Positions 20,831 through 32,899 of a DNA stretch of 40,675 nucleotides are shown piece by piece. Position 1 is the stretch's first letter. Every line of letters starts with the position of its first letter. Source of the stretch: Atkinsonella hypoxylon (Eukaryota; Ascomycota; Sordariomycetes; Hypocreales; Clavicipitaceae); contig JFHB01000254.1 of NCBI GenBank assembly GCA_000729835.1, positions 1 through 40,675 of the forward strand. The letters run 5' to 3'. Both the position numbers and the translations under genes were made by a program. The notes under the pieces were generated by a model that was not told where the DNA came from, ran no database searches, and saw nothing but the letters and a program-made list of their open reading frames with translations.

Positions 20831-22400
20831 AAATCGACTTTATAGGAGCGCTTTTAAATAGCAAGCTAAAGGAAGCTATTTATATAGAAATCCTAGATAG
20901 ATTCGTTAAATTTGCAGAAGCAACGCTATCAGTAGCTAAGCTACTAAAAAGCTGTAATTACAAGCCCTCTAAAGAGCAAGTAATTAAGCTAGAAAAATCC
21001 CTCTATAGTCTAAAGCAAAGTCCTAGAGAATAGCAGCAAATTCTAACAGAATTACTTCAAAAGCATGGATTTAAACCTCTTATATTAGACCCAGCAGTCT
21101 TTTATAACCCAGCTACATCTATGTATATTGCTACTTACGTAGATAACTGTCTTCTAATTGGTCTAAATCTAAGCTATATCAACAAGCTAAAGAAGCTATT
21201 ATATAAAGCTTATCCAATAGAAGATAGGGGACCAGCAGAATTCTTTCTAGGTGTACAAATCACCCGTAATAGGTCTAAAAGGTCTATTAAAATCCACTAA
21301 TCTTAATACATCCTTAAAGCCCTAGAGAGATTTAAAATGCTAGATGCTAAGCCAGCTTCTATCCCTATACAACTGGGAATTCTAAAGTAACTAGTTATAA
21401 AACTTCTCTTAAAATCCGATTATAAGCTTTATTAGAGCATAATAGGCACTATAATGTACCTTATGTTGCTAACTAGGGCTAATATTGCTTTTTCCGTTTA
21501 GTGGCTATTAACTTTTCTAGCTAAGCTCTATATAGAGCACCTAAACGCCTCTAAGCACCTCCTAAGGTACTTAAGTGGTACTAGAAGCTTTGCTATTATT
21601 TATAAGCGTTCTAGTCTACACCCTATAGGGTCTTCTTCTAAAGCTTCTAATAGTTCTATTAGTTGTAAAGAAGTACTTAAGACCCTCCTTAGTTATTGCA
21701 ATAGCGATTTTGCTAGTGATAAAGTCTCTTCTAAATCAACCTATACTTATCTATATAAGCTAGCTAGTGGACCTATTAGCTGGAAATCGAAGAAAGCTAG
21801 TACTATTAGTCTTTCTACATTAGAAGCAGAATCTAATGCATTATCTAAAGCTATTAGGGAATTAGAGTAGCTCTACAGCCTTTTTAAGGAGATAAAGCTA
21901 CCTTTAACCCCTTCTATTTCTATTAGGTGTAATAATTAAGGCGCTATAGTTACTGCTTACAACCCAACGTTATATAGTAGAACTAAGCACACCCTTTTAA
22001 AGTTTAACTACATTAGGGAAAAGATTCGTAAAGGTATAGCTAAGGTTAGTTATATTAATACAAATTAGATGCTAGCAGATAGCCTAACTAAGCCTCTTAC
22101 TATTTAAAAGCATTAACAATTCATTAAGTTACTAGAGCTTTCTAGCTAGCTTATAAAAGCAACAAAAACACTCAAAAAATCGAAAAGCAATGAAAAACAG
22201 TTAAAAATCGATAACAACAAAAACAATTAACAACAACTAGTTATATTTAACTATAACTACCCTGGAATTGCTGGAATTAGTTATGTTATTGGTTATGTTA
22301 TTTAGTTCTGTTATTAGTACTGTATTTCGTTAGTTGATTCTAACTTAGATATCCTTTAAAGGAGCTAAGTTGCTTATAGAACTAGTTACTTCTTACATTT

Positions 22401-22410
22401 CTAGAGGGAG
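22401..22410 (+). other. Polypurine tract, copy 2
   Basis: CTAGAGGGAG immediately before the 3' LTR. The preceding 160 bases (22237-22400) are a conserved non-coding 3' region. Confidence 0.85.
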
Positions 22411-23105
22411 TGTTAAAAATAAGCTACCCTATATAGCCTATTTTTATGCCTACTAGTTGCTCTATTACGTAACCCTTATTAGGTCTTGTTACGTTGATTT
22501 TTAGTAGAGATATTGTTGTTACTAGATGTAAACATCTAGATTTAACTAAGGCAAAGTTGCCTAACCTATAGTTAACTTTAACTGCGATTTTCTTTACAAC
22601 TAGTAATGGTAGAAATTCAAGAAGTATACTATTTAAAAGCTAAGAATTAGGGCTATCTAATAGTATAATTGTTGGATAGAGTTGCTTATAAGGGTTGCTA
22701 GTTATTAGTAGAATTTGTTAAATTGTGCACGTAGGCATCTTGTTTATATAGCCGTAAGTTGATTTTTTTGTTTTTATATAGTAAATCTTTTTGCGGAAAT
22801 TATAAAGTAGCCTATAAGCCCCTTCTAGCGACTACAGCCCGCTAATATAGTTAGAGGGTCTATAAGGGACTGGAAAGATTCGAGATCCTACCCTCACTAA
22901 GTTTGTTACAGCGCTCTTAATATAAAGATACCACTATTACAGTTATCTATTGCCTCTACGTGATCTAGTACTATACACTACAGCTTGATTTAGGCCGCTG
23001 CTGCTTCTACTACGTGATAATTGCTAGGAGCAATTATAGGTGCTAAATCTAAGAGACCACTACCCTCTTAGATATCTAGTCCTGTAATCCCTATTATTTT
23101 CAATA
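22411..23105 (+). repeat. Copia-A 3' LTR, copy 2 (short form, 695 bp)
   Basis: Begins TGTTAAAAATAAG and ends TATTTTCAATA. It lies directly against the Copia-B leader. No target duplication can be tested because the left end of copy 2 is not intact. Confidence 0.92.
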
Positions 23106-23500
23106 GGAGCCTTTAGTATAACTAAAGATATTAGTATAACTAACTATAGATTAGCTAGGTTTAGCAAGAAGAGACGTAATACTGTTAGCTAGAACCCTTA
23201 GCGGCTAACGCAACTAGTAAAGCGTGCTAAAGAAAGGGATATCTTTACAATTGCTTAGTTACTAAGTTGTATTAACTTATAATAACGTTTTAGTTTAACT
23301 AATTGTTAATATTAGACTCCTAAGGAATTAAATTACTAGCTAGAACCCTTAGCGGCTAACGCTATAGGATTTAACTTCCCTAACTATCTTAGAACTTAGC
23401 TAGAAGCTAGCTTAATCCCTCTATCTATATACTAATTCTGTTACACCTACTTTCTCTTTCTATACTACTTAATCTTATTTAATATAATAAGTTTATAATA
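23106..23500 (+). other. Probable leader of Copia-B, with a 24-bp direct repeat
   Basis: There is no gene in this stretch. It holds two identical 24-bp copies starting GCTAGAACCCTTAGCGG at 23188-23211 and 23339-23362, offset by 151 bp. Each has CpG and CpA sites intact although the surroundings are strongly mutated. It lies just after the copy 2 LTR and before gag-like text, so an untranslated leader is the likely reading. Confidence 0.5.
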
Positions 23501-25389
23501 ACTCTAGGTAGATTTATAAGAATTTAAGCAATAACTGCAACCTAATAAGCTTCTAGAATAACTTTAAAAGTATTAGAAACTTCTATTAATAGATTAGGAC
23601 TTAATATATAAAATTAACCTAGAAACTACTACTACTACTAATTTAAACAATAGAATTGCCTTTATAATTAACCTTTATAAAGATTAAAGATTTAGAGATT
23701 AGAAACAATAGAAGAACTTTAAATTTAACTTCTATAACTAGAATAAAGACCTATTTTAAAGAGCTTCTACTTTAATTATTAAAGCGTTACGCAACTTACT
23801 ATATAAATATAGAGTCTATATAGGTAGAAGCAGCAGCTAAATTGCTAATTCCCTTAAAAGAGTGCTATAAGAAGAGGAACAATCTATATAGCTAGAAGAA
23901 GAGATTAATAAATAAGTAGTATTAGGTAAATTCCACTTAAATCTACACCTAGATGTAGAACCTATATCTACAGTAAAGAAGCTTTAATCTTCTTTATAGA
24001 ACCTTTCTCCTATACCTTTAGCACTTTCTCTATTACTTTTGTTAAGCGTACTTAGCAATCTAATAAGTATATTAGTAGAAATGCTACCTCCTCCCCCTTT
24101 ACTATAGAATATAAGATTTCTTCTGCTTCTAGCAGTATAACTATTACTTCCTTCTATAATAAATCCTTCTTAAACTAATATAAGGAAAGTCCTTAACCTT
24201 ATAAAGATCTATAAAGAAAGCAATAAATATAACAGCAATATATTCGATTTTATTATACTAAAAGTAGTTATCCTTAAAGACTTATACTAATAACTTAATT
24301 TCTTAGAACTAGCAATAATAAAGGTATTTCTAGTAATGCTAATAGGTAAAGCGCGTAAATTCTATATTACAATAATTGCAATAAACATAAGAATAAATTA
24401 CACCTTTAATTAAATAGTTAAAATCATTAGATAACACTTTAATAGGTAAAGCGCGTAAATTCTATATTACAATAATTGCAATAAACATAAGAATAAATTA
24501 CACCTTTAATTAAATAGTTAAAATCGTTAAACAACACTTTAAGACCCTAACTAATAAGCAGTTCTATTGCTAAAGATAGAACAGCATTATGTTACGTAAT
24601 ATAATTACTAAGAACCCTAATAAATCTATACTTAACTGCCTTAATATAATAATCTAGAACCTTTAAGATATTTATAATAGCCTTTTTAACCCTCTTATAA
24701 ACAATTCTAAACTTATTAAGTAAACCCTTTAAGCAGTTAGAGGCATCCCTAAATGTAGCTAAGCTAAATTTATAACTAACGCAACATTCTAAGAGCTTAT
24801 TAGCAACCTATAAAAATTAATTAGTATTGCAGAAGCACAAAAGGAAATTAGCTAATTCTACGTTAAATTTAACTAACTTAATATCAATAACGAAGCCCTC
24901 TATATAGACTGTTAATATTAACGTTTAAGAGATTCTAGCTGTAGCAGAAGCAAGACCTAAAAACAACGCTGCTTTATCTATAAAAAAGAAGGATATTAGT
25001 TAATAAAATACAGCAAAAAAGAACGTTAAGAAGTATAGCAAAAATAGTAGAATAACAAAAAGTATAGAACCTCTCTATTAAATAGCAAATTTAGAGCCTA
25101 CTTATAAGCTTATAAAGGACTAAGTAAACCTATATAAGATAACAATTCTAATAATGCTTAGGATATAGGCAAGGCATTTATTAAAGAATCTAATATAGCT
25201 AATAAAGGAAAAGCTCCTTAGCTAATAATTATACAATTCTTTATAAATACTGCAACTACAGACAATAGAGCTATCTTCTAGAACCTTAAGGAAGAAGCCT
25301 GCCAGCATGCTCTACATAAGGAAGACCTATTTACGGAAGATTAATTAAATCCCGCAGATCCCTTGTTATATTCGTTATCCTATGTGTTA
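23501..25389 (+). pseudogene. Copia-B Gag relic
   Basis: Broken frames with the flavour of a fungal copia-type Gag: a Glu/Gln-rich segment near 23870-23925, proline-rich text near 24085, and the word ARKFYITIIAINIRINYTFN near 24353 in the region where this family has a conserved capsid block. A tandem duplication of 100 bp (24341-24540) shifts the frame here. Lys/Gln-rich text follows (about 24980-25080). The start codon is not identifiable. The role would be particle assembly. RIP stops and the duplication make it dead. Confidence 0.62.
24341..24540 (+). repeat. Tandem duplication, 2 x 100 bp, in Copia-B gag
   Basis: Bases 24341-24440 and 24441-24540 are nearly the same. Three differences, all C/T or A/G, lie in the last 20 or so bases. 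One hundred is not a multiple of three, so the copy shifts the frame. The transitions suggest the duplication predates the last RIP cycle. Confidence 0.93.
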
Positions 25390-25434
25390 GAAGAACGTTA
25401 CTCTAGTGAGACATTTAGAGGCATCTTGCCTAAC

Positions 25435-26138
25435 TGTTAAAAATAAGCTACCCTGTATAGCCTATTTTTATGCTTGCTAGTTGCCTGTTAGTTGCTCTAT
25501 CACGTAACCCTAACTAGGTCTTGTTACGTTGATTTTTGGTAGAGATATCGCTGTTACTAGATGCAAAACATCTAGAATCGACTAAGGCAAAGTTGCCTAA
25601 CCTATAGTTAACTTTAACTGCGATTTTCTCTACAACTAGCAATAGTAGAAATTCAAAAAGTATACTATTTAAAAGCTAAGAATTAGGGCTATCTAATAGT
25701 ATAATTGTTAGATAGGGTTGCTTATAAGAATTACTTATTATTAGTAGAATTTGTTAAATTGTGTATATAGGCGTCTTATTTGTATAGCTAGAAGTCGATT
25801 TTTTTGTTTTTATATAGTAAATCTTTTTGCGGAAATTATAAAGTAGCCTATAAGCCCCTTCTAGCGACTACAGCCTGCTAATATAGTTAGTAGGTCTATA
25901 AGGGACTAGAAAGATTTAAGATTCTACCCTCACTAAGTTCGTTACAGCGCTCTTAATATAAAGATACTACTATTACAGTTATCTATTGCCTCTACCTGAT
26001 CTGTACTATACACTACAGCTTAATTTAGGCCGCTGCTGCTTCTACTACATAATAATTGCTAGGAGCAATTACAGGTGCTAAATATAAGAGACTACTACCC
26101 TCTTCTATCTAGTCCTGTAATCCCTATTATTTTCAATA
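25435..26138 (+). repeat. Copia-A 5' LTR, copy 3 (long form, 704 bp)
   Basis: TGTTAAAAATAAG to TATTTTCAATA. It has an extra GTTGCCT-like word near 25484-25495 that is absent from the short-form LTRs. It holds the hairpin CTAGATGCAAAACATCTAG. Confidence 0.95.
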
Positions 26139-26150
26139 GGTTATAAGCCC
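26139..26150 (+). other. Primer binding site, iMet half-tRNA type (copy 3)
   Basis: The same GGTTATAAGCCC as in copy 2, directly after the 5' LTR. Confidence 0.7.
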
Positions 26151-27081
26151 GGAAGACCTATCTGCAAGCTGTTAGCCCGCTAAAATCTACTATTGTGTAC
26201 TGTATTACCTACTAGAAGCTATATTAAGACCTACGCTAGCAGCTATTGCTGCTATTAGTAGCTTGCTAGAAGCTATTAATACCTGCTGCACATATATCGC
26301 TAGCTACTATACTGGTGTTTTCATTCTGCCCACCCTGTGCCTCCTGCACTAGTCCTATGCACCTTATGTATATACACTTTTAAAGCTATTCTTAATAGCT
26401 AGGTTCTATTGTTGCGCAACATTAAAATATATACATTTGCACACATTACATTTGCACTACGAATTGTTTTATTAGGCACTACTTAATTAATTATTTCTAT
26501 TAAGAAATAAGCTTAGCGCTGCACTATATTGCTTATTGTTGTGCTGTTATCTTATATATTGTGCACCCTATGCACCTCTGTTAGAGGCTATACTACAATT
26601 TATAGTGCACGCCTAATAGCTCTTGTTGCTGTTAGATATTTCTGTGTTTTTAGTTGCAGAATTAATTTATATAGTAATCCTACTGGTTAGGATTTTAAAG
26701 TAGGAATTAGCTGGATATCCCTAAATTAGCTGTGCCTAGGTCTCCACTGATTTATTAGAACCTAATTAGAGAAGAATCTCCTGAATTTTTTGGCTGAAAA
26801 TAGCTAGAACCTATGTTTTATGCCTCTTGCGACCGCTTGTTAATCTAGTCTGCTATACAAATTGTATGTGTATATAGATCGCAATATAACGCAGCCTTTA
26901 GAGCCCGTTATACTTATTACGAAAGAAATTAGAGAAAAATCTCAGTATAATTTCTGAAAATATAGGGCACTTCTAGCCTATATTTAGTAAGAATTATTAC
27001 TGTTATTTACTACTATTTCCACTGTAATTTAGGCTATAATTAGCTATAAAGAGCGTTAAATTAGCTATTAAAACCCTTAAA
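26151..27081 (+). other. 5' leader of Copia-A copy 3
   Basis: Non-coding leader collinear with that of copy 2. A short extra stretch near 26537-26555 (GTGCTGTTATCTTATAT) is not in copy 2. No gene seen. Confidence 0.7.
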
Positions 27082-30000
27082 ATAGCACTAAAAGGAACAG
27101 GCAAGGGAAAGAGCACAAGCCCTAAACGGGGTAGTAGTTCTAGTACACCAGCTAATCCAGCTGCTGCTACTAGCTTTCCTGGTCCAGCTAGATCCCCCCC
27201 TCAGCCAGTAGATTCCTCTTCTAATAAAGAAGATTATACAGCTAAGAAGGCTCTAAAAGAAGCTAGATTAGCTTCTAAAAGAGTAGTGTAAGTCTATAAT
27301 GTACAAGCTGATCTAAAAGCTTAAATAGATAAGCAACAAGAGACCCTAAATAGATTTATTAGGTATAGTGAAGCAAAATAAAGCCAAAATAAAGGTAATA
27401 TAGCTAATTTACTAAGTAAATTAGATACTATAATTACATCTATAGGTAATCTTTCTATAGAGTCTCCTAAAGTAGATCCTGTTACTTTTAAGACTTCTAA
27501 AGTCTCTTTTAAAGTCCCTAAACCTTTTAGTTCCTCTAATAGTGCTACTTTTCTGCCTGCTTTTAATAAAGGCACTATAAAAGAGTTAAATAAGAAGGTC
27601 CACTTAATTCTAGAGGCTGCTAAGCTAAAAGGCCCTAAAAATTTTAAACAGTAGAAGTAAGCTTTAACTATTTAATTTAGGGCACTAGGATTCCCTTAAT
27701 TTATTAATAATTCTAGTATAGCTAGTACGTTAGTAGATTTAGAGCAAGCTATTATCCTTATAATTATAAGAGATAGTTGCTAATCTAGACCTTAAGCTGC
27801 TATAAGCTAGCATAAGTCCCCTGTAAATGCCTATAACGTTCTAGTTAGGCAGTATTTGCAGAGTGCTGAAATACAATATAGTACGCTATATACTAATTAT
27901 TACAACTTATTGTTTTCGAACTATAAGGGATCTTTAGAGGCCTTTAATGCTGAATTTAATAATTTACTAGCTAGATTACAGCTCTATAGTGTAGCTATTA
28001 ATTCTATTAACTAGGTAAATTATTATATTAATGCCTTAAAGAAGACCTTCCCTAGCTAGGCTAAAAGGCAGCAATATTCTATTAGAGCTACTAAAGCATA
28101 AGGTCTATCTGTAAAAATGCTGAATTTACAGTTCCTTATAGCTAATTTATTAGAAGAATAAAGAGATAAAAGCTCCTCTATATCTAAGGCTCTTAGCTAT
28201 AAAGCTTCTAATTCTAATAGTTCTAATAATAAGGCTAATTAAGGAAAGAATTCTCCTAATTAGAAGAAGAATTCCGATTCTAATTCTAACGATTCTAATG
28301 CCTCTAAAGAAAAAGATTAAGATAAAGCCTCTAAGAATAAAAAGAAGTAGAAGGGCTGAAGAAGAAGTAACAAAAATTCTAGGAATAAGGATAGAGAAGC
28401 TGCTTTTGCTATAGGTTGTTATAACCTATCTACTAGCAACTAGGATACTATAGATTCCAATAGTGAATCTAGCAGTTCTAGTAGTAATAATTCTTACGAT
28501 TTAGATACAGAATCCACTACTAGTGATACTAGTACTACTAGTAATAATACCGCTTCTTTTAATTACTTTAACGGAATAATTAAAAACTCTCTACTATACG
28601 ATACAGGTTCTACCTGTTATATAGTTAATAATAAGGCATTTTTTAGGACTTTTAAGCCTATAAAAAAGGGTAAAACCGCGCCTATTGCTACTAGAGGAGG
28701 TCCTATTTATCCTAAAGGACAGGGAACTGCTGTATTCTAGGTACTAGTTAGTATAAATCCAGCTAAATACAGACCTTTAGCTCTAAAGGATGCTCTATAT
28801 TGCCTAGGTTTAAATACTAACCTAATTAGTGGTCTAAAGCACTATTTAACAGGGGGCACTCTCCTTAGAAATTAGCTATTTCTAGCTGATAGAAGCTGCT
28901 GTAGGCTTCTAAATCCCAAAAAGTATAGTTTCTTCTTACAGCTTAAGGGGCAAGAGACCTCTAAAGTGTGTAAAAACCACGCTAATCTCTCTTATATAGG
29001 ATTTCTAGCTAGCAATAGTTATAATAGCAGTTATAATGCTAGTTATCCTATAGAGGTTTAAATCCCTTAACAGCCTAGTTTTAATCCAGAGGAATATAGC
29101 TGAATTGAGGAATTATTTAATTTAGAAGAAGTAGATAATACCAATAACGATGCTATAGAGCCATTAGCCCTAGTTCCTAAACGGGCTCCTAGTTAGATTC
29201 CTTCTAATAATAAGGATTTAGAAGGTCTAAATCCTAAGTTGCTGGATATTAGAGGAAATAGCCGTCTAGATCCCTTAAACGAGGCCTATAGTTCTTAAGA
29301 GATCTAGCAAGATAGGGAGCAACAGGAAGCTAGCTCTAATGATAATTCTAGTAGTAATTCTCCTATTACTGCTTCTTCTTCCTATAAGAAGCTCCTAGAA
29401 TTAGCTGCTACTTAGCACGTTAGATTAGGGCATATAGGACTCCCTTTACTAAAGAAAACTGCTTCTATTACTAAAGGTATTCCTAATTTTACAAAAATTA
29501 AGGAAAAGGATTTTAACTGCCTAGCTTGCAACTAAGCTAAAGCTGTTAGAAGACCTAGTAAGCATGCTATTCCTAACCCCCCTAGATGTTTAGATATTAT
29601 AGAGGGAGATACCGTTAAAATAGAGCCTATACTGCACAATAAGAGGCCTCTAGTTCTTTTTCTAATTAATAGAAAATTACAGTATAAGTGGTCTTTTAAT
29701 CTAGCTAATAAAGAGAGTTCTACTCTTTATAGCTGTATTAAAGGCTTCTTTAAGGAGTTAAAGAACCAGTATAACTGCTACCCTAAACACCTTTACTTTA
29801 ATAGTAGTATAGAAATTAATACTAGGTTGTAAGCTTAGCTATCTTCTAAGGGTATTTACTTTAGTACCTTATGCCCCTATATTTACAAACAGAATAGGCT
29901 AATAGAGAGAGCTATAAGGGTACTTCTAGACCGTTTGCGTGCTACTCTACAGTAGTTACAATTACCTCTATATCTATAGTCTTACATCCTTTCTGCTATA

Positions 30001-32730
30001 GTAGATTTAGTTAATACTACTGCGAATAGTACTAAACCACTAAGTCCTAAACAGCTATATCTAGCTAATTTAGAGCCTTCTAAGACCTATAAGCCTAATT
30101 TTTCTAAAATTAGAGCTATAGGCTCCTATTGCGAAGTTTTAATCCTATTAGAACAGAGATCTAGGTTGCAGAAGCTAGCTAAAAGAACTATTCCTAGTAG
30201 ACTTTTAGCTACGCTAGGTTCTAATGTATATTTAATATATATTCCCTCTAAACGAGCTGTTATTAAGACTAGCTTCGTTAAAATTATAGAAGGAATAGGC
30301 CCTATTTCTTAGGGCATCCCTAAGGTTCCTATTGGTTCTATAGTGAATAATTCTTTAGAGGGAGAAATCGATAAATTAGTGGATAATTATACCCCTAAGT
30401 ATCCTTATCCTAGTCATCTAGATGTGCTGAATTATCCACTAGAACCTATAGATTAAGCTCTTCTACTAAGCAACCCTATAAAAGCTGTAGAGGCCTCTAA
30501 AGCCCCTATACCTATAGAAGCCCCTTAGGCTAATATAGAACCTATAGAAGCTGAAGCTGATGCTAATGCTATAGATTTAGATAGAGACATATTTTCCTTA
30601 ATTAAGGATCTATGCTTTAAGGCTAGAACTAAAGCAGCTATTACTTCTAATAGCAAGGATGAACTTCCTAATACGTAGAAGTAAGCCCTAAAAAGCTCTG
30701 CTAAGCAGCATTAGATAGAAGCTACCTATAGCAAATTTAAGCAGCTATTAGCTGCTAGAACCTTTAAATTTATAGGGAAAGACTAAGTACCTAAGGGCTA
30801 AAGAGTTCTAAAGAATAGGCTTATTTACAGGCTAAAAAAGGATAAAGAAAATAATCCTATAAAATATAAGGCCTGCCTTATTGCTAAGGGATTTATATAA
30901 ATAGAAGGTTAAGATTACCTAAAGACCTTTGCTGCAACTAGTATTCCTCCTAGCTAGCGTATATTATTAGCTCTTACAGCTTTTAATAACTAGGAAGTTA
31001 AGCAAATTAACTTTATAGAAGCGTTTTTAAATAGCAAGCTAAAGGAAGCTATTTATATAGAAATCCTAGATAGATTTGTTGAATTTACAGAAGCAACGCT
31101 ATTAGTAGCTAAGCTACTAAAAAGCTGTAATTACAAGCCCTCTAAAGAGTAAGTAATTAAGCTAGAAAAATCCCTCTATAGTCTAAAGCAAAGTCCTAGA
31201 GAATAGCAGTAAATTCTAATAGAATTACTTTAAAAGCATAGATTTAAACCTCTTATATTAGACCCAGCAGTCTTTTATAACCCAGCTACATCTATATATA
31301 TTGCTACTTATGTAGATAATTATCTTCTAATTAGTCTAAATCTAAGCTATATTAATAAGCTAAAGAAGCTATTATATAAAGCTTATCTAATAGAAGATAG
31401 AGGACCAGTAGAATTCTTTCTAGGTGTATAAATCACCTGTAATAGGTCTAAAAGGTCTATTAAAATCCACCAATCTTAATATATCCTTAAAGCCCTAGAA
31501 AGATTTAAAATGCTAAATGCTAAGCCAGCTTCTATCCCTATACAGCTAGGGATTCTAAAGCAACTAGTTACAAAACTCCTCTTAAAATCCGATTATAAGC
31601 TTTATTAGGGCATAATAGGTACTATAATGTATCTTATGTTGCTAACTAGGGCTAATATTGCTTTTTCCGTTTAGTGGCTATTAACCTTCCTAGCTAATGT
31701 AATGGACTGGCCTAGGAGCTGCTACTAACTAGCGTCTATAATGAGAACTATAATTATAGGGAGGAAAGGGGGAAGAGAGAAGGAACTAGAAGCCTCTCTA
31801 TGCTCCTGTACTATATATCTAGGGGTAGGTCTATCCCCTTAGGAGCCCCTTTTAGCATGTGCTCTATAGCTGAGGTCCTCTCTCTAGGGCCTAGCGAAGT
31901 CCAGCTAACCCCTAGACGAATGCGGCTCGCTCCTCTCCCTTCCCCTATATAGATCTCTGTCCCTCTCCTGCTGTCCTCCCTCTACTGAAAGACCTGAGCC
32001 TAAGGCTCGAGTCCATAACAGCTAAGCCCTATATAGAGCACCTAAACGCCTCTAAGCACCTCCTAAGGTACTTAAGTGGTACTAGAAGCTTTGCTATTAT
32101 TTATAAGCATTCTAGTCTACACCCTATAGGGTTTTCTTCTAAAGCTTCTAGCTCTAAAGAAGTACTTAAGACTCTTCTTAGTTATTGCAATAGCGATTTT
32201 GCTGGTAATAAAACCTCTTCTAAATTAACCTATACTTATCTATATAAGCTAGCTAGTGGACCTATTAGCTAGAAATTAAAGAAAGCTAGTACTATTGCTC
32301 TTTTTACATTAGAAGCAGAATCTAATGCATTATCTAAAGCTATAAGGGAATTAGAGTAGCTCTACGGCCTTTTTAAGGAGATAAAGCTGCCTTTAACCCC
32401 TTCTATTCCTATTAGGTGTAATAATTAAGGCGCTATAGTTACTGCTTACAACCTAACGTTGTATAGTAGGACTAAGCACACCCTTTTGAAGTTTAACTAC
32501 ATTAGGGAAAAAATTCGTAAAGGTATAGCTAAGGTTAGTTATATTGATACAAATTAGATGCTAGCAGATAGCCTAACTAAGCCTCTTACTATTTAAAAGC
32601 ATTAACAATTCATTAAGTTACTAGAGCTTTCTAGTTAGCTTATAAAAGCAATAAAAACACTTAAAAAATCGAAAAGCAACAAAAAACAGTTAAAAATCGA
32701 AAATAATAAAAACAATCAACAATAACTAGT
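27082..32730 (+). pseudogene. Copia-A copy 3 gag-pol relic
   Basis: The gag start is ATA (27082-27084) instead of ATG. The order is as in copy 2. The protease motif here keeps its aspartate: DTGS at 28600-28611. The GAG-pre-integrase RLGHIGLPLLKK is near 29426 with CLAC near 29519. The integrase and linker are degraded. RT has YVDNYLLIS near 31308, and RNase H has SYCNSDFA near 32180 and TKHTLLKFNYIREKI near 32474. A 323-bp foreign LTR splits the RT/RNase H connection at 31697. Stops are frequent in every domain, though several motif residues lost in copies 1 and 2 survive here. The 3' limit is approximate. Confidence 0.87.
31698..32020. mobile_element. 323-bp solo LTR of an unrelated family, nearly free of RIP
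   Basis: It is absent from copies 1 and 2. The perfect target duplication is GCTAA (31693-31697, 32021-32025). The ends are TGTAATGGACT and, inverted, TGTTATGGACT. It is GC-richer than anything around it, with a pyrimidine-rich half containing CCCTATATAGATC (31945-31957), a likely TATA box, and a perfect hairpin GAGCC-taa-GGCTC (31996-32008). No internal part of this family is in the window. It is probably the youngest insertion. Confidence 0.88.
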
Positions 32731-32899
32731 TATATTTAACTATAACTACCCTAGAATTGCTGGAATTAGTTATATTATTAGTTATGTTATTTAGTTCTGT
32801 TATTAGTACTGTATTTTGTTAGTTGATTCTAACTTAGATATTCTTTAAAGGAGCTAAGTTGCTTATAGAACTAGTTACTTCTTACATTTCTAGAGGGAG
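32731..32899 (+). other. 3' non-coding region and polypurine tract of copy 3
   Basis: Conserved with copies 1 and 2. CTAGAGGGAG occupies 32890-32899, next to the 3' LTR. No gene seen. Confidence 0.75.

Larger units (their letters stand above)
16441..22236 (+). pseudogene. Copia-A copy 2 gag-pol relic (start codon intact)
   Basis: The ATG at 16441 opens a 69-codon frame starting MAPKGTGKGKSTSPKRG and ending at a TAA (16648). The same frame continues past it with scattered RIP stops, the next major region being at 16960-17560. The order is: basic, Ser/Asn-rich Gag; protease motif NTGS near 17950 (catalytic Asp as Asn); GAG-pre-integrase (RHIGLPLLKK near 18778) with a CLAC zinc pair near 18869; a degenerate integrase; an acidic linker (about 19830-19960); and RT with RLVAKGFMQIEG (about 20232) and YVDNCLLIG (21136-21162). 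RNase H follows with SYCNSDFA (21691), TKHTLLKFNYIREKI (about 21985) and NQMLADSLTKPL (about 22063). A TRIM-like insert splits RT at 20360. Stops make it non-functional. The 3' limit is approximate. Confidence 0.88.
14915..23105 (+). mobile_element. Copia-A copy 2: Ty1/copia LTR retrotransposon, least mutated copy
   Basis: This copy has a 5' LTR lacking its first part, a primer binding site, a leader of about 940 bp, a gag-pol region interrupted by a 466-bp TRIM-like insert (20365-20830), a polypurine tract and a complete 3' LTR. It keeps more CAA, CAG, TGG and CGA codons than copies 1 and 3 and still has the gag ATG. It is therefore the best internal reference for the family. Its left neighbour is the chromovirus and its right neighbour the 5' part of Copia-B. 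Confidence 0.92.

Noticed and set aside
20710..21033. 107-codon plus-strand frame, the longest in the window
   Set aside because: The ATG and first 35 or so codons come from the TRIM-like element's right repeat; the rest is the RT of copy 2. A chance fusion.
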